Notes under the pieces: generated by a model
Databases searched by the model: none
Told to the model about the DNA's origin: nothing
What the model saw: only the letters and a program-made list of their open reading frames with translations
Source of the DNA: JAXMCI01 sp046349435
GTDB taxonomy: Bacteria > Pseudomonadota > Alphaproteobacteria > Dongiales > Dongiaceae
DNA length: 64,000 nucleotides
Direction of reading: 5' to 3'
Assembly: GCA_046349435.1 (NCBI GenBank)
Contig: JAXMCI010000002.1
Span: 321,108-385,107, forward strand
Made by a program: the position numbers and the translations under genes
Shown: piece by piece, positions 58,767-64,000 of the stretch
Numbering within the stretch: position 1 is the stretch's first letter
Layout of the letters: the number at the start of each line of letters is the position of its first letter

Positions 58767-61098
58767 CTACTCCCGCGGCGGCCGGGCGCTTCGCCGCCTG
58801 GATCGCCTGCCAGACCCGCTCCGGCGTCGCCGGCATGTCGATGGTCGTGACGCCGAGCGGCGCCAGCGCGTCGACCACGGCGTTGATCACGGAGGGGCAG
58901 GCGCCGATCGCGCCGGCCTCGCCGCAGCCCTTGACGCCCAGCGGATTGGTCTTGCACGGCACCTCGTTGAAGGTGAGCTCGACCCCCGGCAGGTCGGTGG
59001 CCCGCGGCAGGGCGTAGTCCATCATCGAGCCGGAGAGCAGCTGGCCGGTCTCGCGGTCGTAGACCGTGTGCTCGAGCAGCGCCTGGCCGACCCCCTGCGC
59101 GACGCCGCCCTGGACCTGGCCCGCCACCAGCAGCGGGTTGAGGATGCGGCCGAAATCGTCGACCGCGGTGTAGCGCAGGATCTCGACCACCCCGGTCTCC
59201 GGGTCGATCTCGACCTCGACGATGTGGCAGCCATTGGGGAAGGCGTTGGCCTCGCGGCGGTAGAAGAACGACTCGTCCAGCCCCGGCTCCATATTGGGCG
59301 GCAGCTTGCCGGGATTGAGCGCCGTCCGCGCCACCTCGAGGATGGTCTTGGTGCGGTCGGTGCCGGCGACCCGGAAGGTGCCGTCGGCGAACTCGATGTC
59401 CTTGTCGCTGGTCTCCAGCAGGTGGGCGGCGATCTGCTTGCCCTTGTCGATGATCCGGTCGGCGGCGCCGACCAGCGAGGGCCCGCCGATCTGCAGGAAG
59501 TGCGAGCCACCATTGCCGCTGGAGAGCTCGGCGATCACGTCGGTGTCGCCCGAGATCACCCTGACCGCGTCGAACGGCACGCCGAGCTTGTCGGCCACCA
59601 TCTGGGCGTAGGTCGTCTCGTGCCCCTGGCCGGTGCTGACGCTGCCGACGATCAGGGTCACCGAGCCCGCCGAGTCGAAGCGGATCCGGGTGGTGTCGCC
59701 GGGCAGGAAGCCGGTCACCTCGACATAGTTGGCGAGGCCGCGGCCGCGCAGCTTGCCGCGGGCGGCGGACTCGGCGCGGCGGGCGGCGAAGCCGTCCCAG
59801 TCGGCCTGCTTCACCGCCTTGGCCAGGTTCTCCTGGAAGGAGCCGTCGTCGTAGGTGACGTCCATCGCCGAGCGGAAGGGCATCGCCTCGCGCGGGATCA
59901 GGTTGCGCCGGCGGATCTCCGCCGGGTCGAGCCCGCGCTCGCGCGCCGCCGCGTCGACCACCCGCTCGAGCGCATAGGCAGCCTCCGGCCGGCCCGCTCC
60001 GCGATAGGCGTCGACCGGCACGGTGTTGGTGAAGACGCCCTTCACCGTGACGTGGGCCGCCGGGGTGCGGTAGAGCCCGCCCAGCATGGCGGTGCCGCCG
60101 GTCGGCACCGCCGGGGCGAACATCGAGAGATAGGCGCCGAGATTGGCGATGGTCGAGACGCGCAGCGCCAGGAAGTGTGACTCGGCATCCATCGCCAGCT
60201 CGAGGGTGGTGACGTTGTCGCGGCCCTGGGTGTCGCTGACGAACGCCTCGGCGCGGTCGGACACCCACTTGACCGGCCGGCCGACGCGCCGCGCCAGCCA
60301 GGGGGTCAGCCCCTGGTCGGGGTAGAGCATCGCCTTCATGCCGAAGCCGCCGCCGATGTCCGGCGTCACGACCCGCAGGTCGAGCTCCGGAATCCCGAGC
60401 ATGCCGGCGATCCCGGCGCGGTGGGTGTGCGGGCCCTGGTTGACGGTGTAGAGGGTGAAGCGCCCGGTGCCCGGGTCGTAGGCGCCGATCGAGCCGCGCG
60501 GCTCGAGCGCCGCCACCACCACCCGGTTGTTGACCACGGTGAGGCGGGTGACGTGCGCCGCCTTGGCGAAGGCGGCGTCGGTCGCGGCGCGGTCGCCGGC
60601 CTCCCAGTTGAAGCAGAGATTGCTGGGCGCGTCGTCCCAGATGCGCGGCGCGTCGGGGGCGAGCGCGCCGGCGGTGTCGGTCACCGAGGGCAGCGGCTCG
60701 TAGTCGACCTCGACCAGCTCGGCGGCGTCGCGCGCCTGCTCCGGCGTCTCGGCGACGATCGCCACGACGCCCTCGCCGACATGGCGCACCCGGCCCTGGG
60801 CGAGCAGCGGGAAGGGCGGGGTCGACTGCCGCGTGCCGTCGGCGTTCCGGACCGGCGCCAGGCAGGGCACGCCCTTGACGCCGGCCGCCGCCAGGTCGGC
60901 GCCGGTGACGATGTCGACGACGCCCGGGGCGGCGCGCGCCGCCGTGGCGTCGATGCCGCGCAGCACCGCATGGGCGTGCGGCGAGCGCAGGATGAAGAGG
61001 TGGGCCTGGTTGGGCAGGTTGAGGTCGGCGACGTAGCGCCCGGTCCCGGTGAGGAACCGGTGGTCTTCCTTGCGGCGGACGGCGTGCCCGAACTTCAT
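58767..61098 (-). CDS. Molybdenum hydroxylase large subunit (xanthine dehydrogenase/CoxL family), probable 1-nt insertion near C-terminus
   Basis: About 776 residues. FGHAVRRKEDHRFLTGTGRYV and PHAHAVLRGIDA start the family, GGGFGMKAMLYPDQG and AYRGAGRPEA contact the molybdopterin, QGHETTYAQMVADKLG and VKGCGEAGAIGACPSV contain the active Gln-type and Glu sites. The reading as given has no stop until 58171, overlapping the lipoprotein gene; however, deleting one G of the GGG at 58772-58774 gives a family-like end (RPAAAE then TAG at 58769-58767). I take that as the natural end. No iron-sulfur or FAD subunit lies beside it, so it must recruit partners or lack them. ATGA overlap with the amidohydrolase stop indicates one operon. 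Confidence 0.88.
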
Positions 61099-62399
61099 GC
61101 GTGCTTCCCCTGCTTTCGCGCGTGGCTGTGGTGGCTGCAGTCGTGGATCCGGCGCGGGCCGGCCATCGCCTCCGGGACGTGGCCGCGCCGCACCAGCTCC
61201 CGCTGGAACTCGATCATCTTGTCGTCGCGGCCGCCGGTGCCCCAGGGCTCGAACCACTCGGCGCGCGGCGCCTTCGGCTGGCGGGCCAGCGGCCGGCCGC
61301 CGACGATGGTCATCTCGTTGACCAGCAGCTGGCGCCCGGTGCGGATCTCGCCGGCGATGTCGTAGAGCGGGAACGACCCCTCATGCAGCGAGAACAGCGC
61401 CAGGTCGGCGAGCGCTCCCGGCTTCAGCGTGCCGCGGTCGGTCATGCCGAGCGCCTGCGCCGGCCCGGTCGTCGCCATCGCCACCACCTCGCCGAGCGGC
61501 AGGCCGAGCGCCAGGAACTTCGACAGGCAGGTCGGCAGGTCGAACATCGGTCCGTCCATGCTGATCTGGTGGATGTCGCTGGAGATGACGTGCGGCTTGA
61601 TGCCGGCGGCCAGCGCCTGCTCGGCCGACTTGAAGGAGAAGGAGCCGGCGCCGTGGCCGATGTCGAGCACGATGCCGCGGTCGATCGCCTCGCGCGCCAC
61701 CGCGTGCGGCACGCCGGCATCGTCGACCAGCTTCATGCCGTGGCCGGTGAAGCAGTGGGTGACGACGTCGCCGGGGCGCAGCCGCGGCAGGATGTCGCCG
61801 ATGCCCGGCGGCGGCACGGAGATGTGCACCATCAGCGGCATGCCGGTGCGCTCGGCGGCGTCGAGCCCGATCTCGAGCGGCGCGATGCCGTTGCCGCCGA
61901 CCGTGCTGGCGCCCAGCCGCACCTTCACGCCGTGCAGCATGTCGCGGTTCTGGTTGGCGACGATCTCGAACAGCTTGACGTCGCAATAGGCGAGGTTGGT
62001 CAGCTCGTAGTCGGGCGCGGTCAGGCCGATATAGGAGATGTTGAGATAGGCCGAGATGCGCACCTTGGCCGGCGCCATGATGAACTCGCGGAAGCCCTCG
62101 AGGTTGAGCGCGCCCGCCGAGCCGGCGTCGATCCAGCTGGTGACGCCGGAGCGCGAGCCCTCGGCGTCGGCGTCGATGCCCCAGAAGGTGACGCCGCGAT
62201 AGATGTGGGTGTGCAGGTCGATCAGGCCGGGCGTGACGGTGAGCCCGGCGGCGTCGATCGTGCGGAAGGCGGTGCTGGCCGGGATGTTGGCCTCCACCGC
62301 GGCGATCCGCCCCTTGTGCACGGCGATGTCGTGGCGGCCGGTCAGGCCGGCGGCATCGTCGACGGTCTGGCCGCCCTTGATCAGCAGGTCGAAACGCAT
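61095..62399 (-). CDS. Amidohydrolase/deacetylase-family metallohydrolase (dihydroorotase-like)
   Basis: 434 residues from ATG 62399 with GGAGGTGACC. The metal site begins at H63-T-H65 (GLIDLHTHIYRG), K159 in GVKVRLG is the candidate carboxylated lysine, H192 (MVHIS) and H215 (VVTHCFTGH) follow, and SSDIHQI holds the catalytic Asp. The fold is the imidazolonepropionase/dihydroorotase barrel; enzymes of this subgroup (EF_0837/deacetylase type) remove acyl groups from amino acids or act on cyclic amides. A role next to a molybdenum hydroxylase suggests degradation of an N-heterocycle: hydroxylation then ring opening. This is an inference from order only. Confidence 0.85.
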   Translation of the reverse strand: MRFDLLIKGGQTVDDAAGLTGRHDIAVHKGRIAAVEANIPASTAFRTIDAAGLTVTPGLIDLHTHIYRGVTFWGIDADAEGSRSGVTSWIDAGSAGALNLEGFREFIMAPAKVRISAYLNISYIGLTAPDYELTNLAYCDVKLFEIVANQNRDMLHGVKVRLGASTVGGNGIAPLEIGLDAAERTGMPLMVHISVPPPGIGDILPRLRPGDVVTHCFTGHGMKLVDDAGVPHAVAREAIDRGIVLDIGHGAGSFSFKSAEQALAAGIKPHVISSDIHQISMDGPMFDLPTCLSKFLALGLPLGEVVAMATTGPAQALGMTDRGTLKPGALADLALFSLHEGSFPLYDIAGEIRTGRQLLVNEMTIVGGRPLARQPKAPRAEWFEPWGTGGRDDKMIEFQRELVRRGHVPEAMAGPRRIHDCSHHSHARKQGKHA

Positions 62400-62456
62400 G
62401 GGGTCACCTCCGTGCCCCACCATAGCAAGAGAATGCCGGCCCGTCGCGAGTCCGGC

Positions 62457-63659
62457 TCAGGCCGGCGGGATGCGGACATGCTCCGGGCGGATGCCGAGCC
62501 CGATCAGCCGGGCGGGCAGGCGCCGCAGCCGCGGGAAGCGGGCCAGCAGCCTGAGGATCAGCGGCGGGCGGAGAGGCTGCTCGCGGCCGAGGACGCGGCT
62601 GATGACGCGGTCCTGGACGAGGAGCTGCAGCCGCTGGGTGACGCGCACGGGCAGGGTGCGGCGGCGCTGCAGCCGGGCCATCGCGGGCTCGAGCGGCGCG
62701 CCGGTCCGCAGCGGCCCGGCAAGCAGGTTGGCGGCCGCCACGGCGTCCTGGATGGCGAGGTTGATGCCGACGCCGCCGACCGGCGACATGGCGTGGGCCG
62801 CGTCGCCGATGCAGAGCAGGCCCGGCTGCCACCAGCGCGACAGCCGGTCGACGCGCACGGTCAGCAGCTTGACCGGCTCCCAGTCCGCCAGCTCGGCGGC
62901 CAGCCGGTCGGCGGCGAAGGGCGCCAGCCGGGCGATGCGCGCCCGGAAGGACTCCAGTCCCTCGCCGCGGATCGCCTCGAAGCCACCCTTCGGGATGACG
63001 TAGCCGCACTGCCAGTGGGCGCCGCGGTCGATCAGGATGAAGATCCCGCCGGCGACGAAGCGGCCCATCGTCACGGCCGGGTCGTCCGGCCGGTGCGACA
63101 GCCGGAACCACAGCACGTCGATCGGGGCGCCGAGCTCCCGGACCGGCAGGCCGGCCGCCTGCCGCACCGTCGAGTGCCGCCCGTCGGCGCCGACCACCAG
63201 CCGGGCCCGCACCTCGAGCGGGCCGGCCGGGGTGCGGGCGGCGAGCCCGGCGACCCGCCCGCCTTCCTCGATCAGGCCGGTCGCCTCCGCCTCCATGCGC
63301 AGCGCGAAGCCGGGGAAGCGCCGCGCCTGCCCGGCGAGGAAGTCGAGGAAGTCCCATTGCGGCATGAAGGCGATGAACCGGCAGCGGGTCGGCAGATGGC
63401 CGAAATCGGCCACCGGCACGGTCAGCCCCCCGGCCTCGGCGACGATCTGCCGTGCCTCCTGGTGCGGCAGCGCCAGCAGCCCCTCGAGCAGCCCGAGCTC
63501 GTGCATCACCTCCAGGGTGGAGGGGTGGATGGTGTCGCCGCGGAAGTCGCGCAGGAAGTCGCCATGCTTCTCCAGCACCAGCACGGAGACCCCGGCGCGC
63601 GCCAGCAGCAGCCCCAGCATCATCCCCGCCGGCCCGCCGCCCGCGATGGCGCAATCCAC
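62457..63659 (-). CDS. UbiH/PHBH-type flavin monooxygenase
   Basis: 400 residues if started at GTG 63659; earlier in-frame CTG or other codons are possible because the upstream region is still open. CAIAGGGPAGMMLGLLLARAG (3-24; key GGGPAG) binds FAD, VVGADGRHSTVRQAAG is the middle motif and GLLCIGDAAHAMSPVGGVGINLAIQDA the second FAD region. The C-terminus is unusually arginine-rich (ARFPRLRRLPARLIGLG). Such enzymes hydroxylate aromatic rings or quinone precursors. It neighbours the amidohydrolase 57 bp downstream on the same strand, in keeping with an aromatic or heterocycle pathway. Confidence 0.88.
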   Translation of the reverse strand: MDCAIAGGGPAGMMLGLLLARAGVSVLVLEKHGDFLRDFRGDTIHPSTLEVMHELGLLEGLLALPHQEARQIVAEAGGLTVPVADFGHLPTRCRFIAFMPQWDFLDFLAGQARRFPGFALRMEAEATGLIEEGGRVAGLAARTPAGPLEVRARLVVGADGRHSTVRQAAGLPVRELGAPIDVLWFRLSHRPDDPAVTMGRFVAGGIFILIDRGAHWQCGYVIPKGGFEAIRGEGLESFRARIARLAPFAADRLAAELADWEPVKLLTVRVDRLSRWWQPGLLCIGDAAHAMSPVGGVGINLAIQDAVAAANLLAGPLRTGAPLEPAMARLQRRRTLPVRVTQRLQLLVQDRVISRVLGREQPLRPPLILRLLARFPRLRRLPARLIGLGIRPEHVRIPPA

Positions 63660-63791
63660 CGCGACCCGCTCGCGCAGGAGTTGCGCGCTGCCCGCCCCGG
63701 TTGCTATAGTGCTAATCGGATCGTCCCTGACTGGCGTCGTCGGCGACCAATAATCCGGGTCTCGGCACGGTGACGGTCCCTCATTCCTGTC

Positions 63792-63857
63792 ATGCCCGGC
63801 CTTGAGCCGGGCATCCAGCTTACGGCAACGATGGATTGCCGGGTCAAGCCCGGCAAT
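63792..63857. repeat. Pair of palindromic repeat units, family A variant
   Basis: ATGCCCGGC-CTTGA-GCCGGGCAT (63792-63814) and ATTGCCGGG-TCAAG-CCCGGCAAT (63835-63857) are two hairpins in a head-to-head pair. A fragment of the ATGGATCCCGG unit follows at 63885. The last 340 bp of the window (63660-64000) contain only these repeats and no supported gene. Confidence 0.75.
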
Positions 63858-64000
63858 GACACGTTTAATGCTGCATCGCAGGTATGGATCCCGGCGTTCA
63901 GGAGGGACTTCGCCGGGCGCGATGTCGCAATCGTCCGGCGAGAATCCTCGCCGGGCATGGGGTTGATCGCTCGGATTCCTCCGCGGCGCCCCGCGGGGCT

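Noticed and set aside
61101..63773. 890-codon plus-strand frame opposite the amidohydrolase and flavin hydroxylase
   Set aside because: Low-complexity shadow of two well-supported minus-strand genes.
63704..63958. 84-codon minus-strand frame at the right end
   Set aside because: It is made of palindromic repeat sequence (MPGSRPGMTG, the usual repeat translation) and has no other support.

Overview
The window is very GC-rich (roughly 70% or more by eye) and tightly packed, with many 1-4 nt gene overlaps (ATGA, GTGA) and frequent GTG/TTG starts. Gene content points to a free-living heterotrophic alphaproteobacterium, perhaps of the Rhodospirillales/Acetobacterales type: a fused indolepyruvate ferredoxin oxidoreductase, a DUF1127 protein, an alpha-type serC-serA pair, MocR and FadR-type GntR regulators, and several ABC uptake operons. 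The genus cannot be named from this sequence. I saw no tRNA, rRNA, CRISPR array or intact insertion sequence.

Layout. 1-6.3 kb: end of a LysE-type exporter, then a minus-strand oligopeptide/dipeptide ABC operon (oppA-B-C-D-F order). 6.4-8.4 kb: a NADAR protein facing a beta-lactamase-fold serine hydrolase, then a small PUA/EVE-like gene lying directly behind the 3.5 kb indolepyruvate oxidoreductase (8.4-11.9 kb). 12.2-13.2 kb: a UDP-glucuronate 4-epimerase-like gene. 13.4-16.1 kb: a FadR-type GntR regulator, a RidA protein with a histone-H1-like tail, and D-amino-acid dehydrogenase. 16.3-20.8 kb: a polar amino-acid-type ABC transporter plus an enolase-superfamily enzyme. 21-23 kb: a Tat-exported small subunit and GMC flavoprotein. 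23.3-32.1 kb: kinase, oxidoreductase, acyl-CoA synthetase, CocE-type hydrolase, M3 peptidase and ABC1 kinase.

32.1-33.3 kb is a low-GC patch carrying a secreted polysaccharide-lyase-like protein and looks transferred. It abuts glmM, which carries a 1-nt frameshift. 34.7-41.5 kb: a MocR regulator with a clear operator array, DUF1127, PhzF, a class III aminotransferase and a two-subunit dimethylformamidase-like amidase. 41.5-44.9 kb: GIY-YIG nuclease, serC (also frameshifted) and serA. 45-47.6 kb: an aspartyl/asparaginyl hydroxylase-like protein and a TetR regulator with three matching operators. 47.8-50.5 kb: an amidase coupled to a DUF2817 zinc peptidase. 50.5-53.9 kb: L-rhamnonate dehydratase, a DapA-type aldolase and a YhfX-like PLP protein, suggesting non-phosphorylative sugar-acid catabolism. 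54-56.7 kb: an ArsR-SRPBCC-DUF899-VOC-GST operon behind a probable leaderless promoter. 56.8-58.7 kb: a SYLF lipid-binding protein, a VOC protein, and a lipoprotein preceded by two FNR/FixK-type boxes. 58.8-63.7 kb: an orphan molybdenum hydroxylase large subunit (probable 1-nt insertion at its end), an amidohydrolase and a flavin hydroxylase. The right end holds dispersed palindromic repeats.

Taken together this is chromosomal metabolic territory: uptake and catabolism of peptides, amino acids, sugar acids and amides, each with local regulators. The main surprises are the RidA basic tail, the dimethylformamidase-like pair, the paired anaerobic boxes, the TGAA-N6-TTCA operator trio and three single-base lesions that may be assembly errors.
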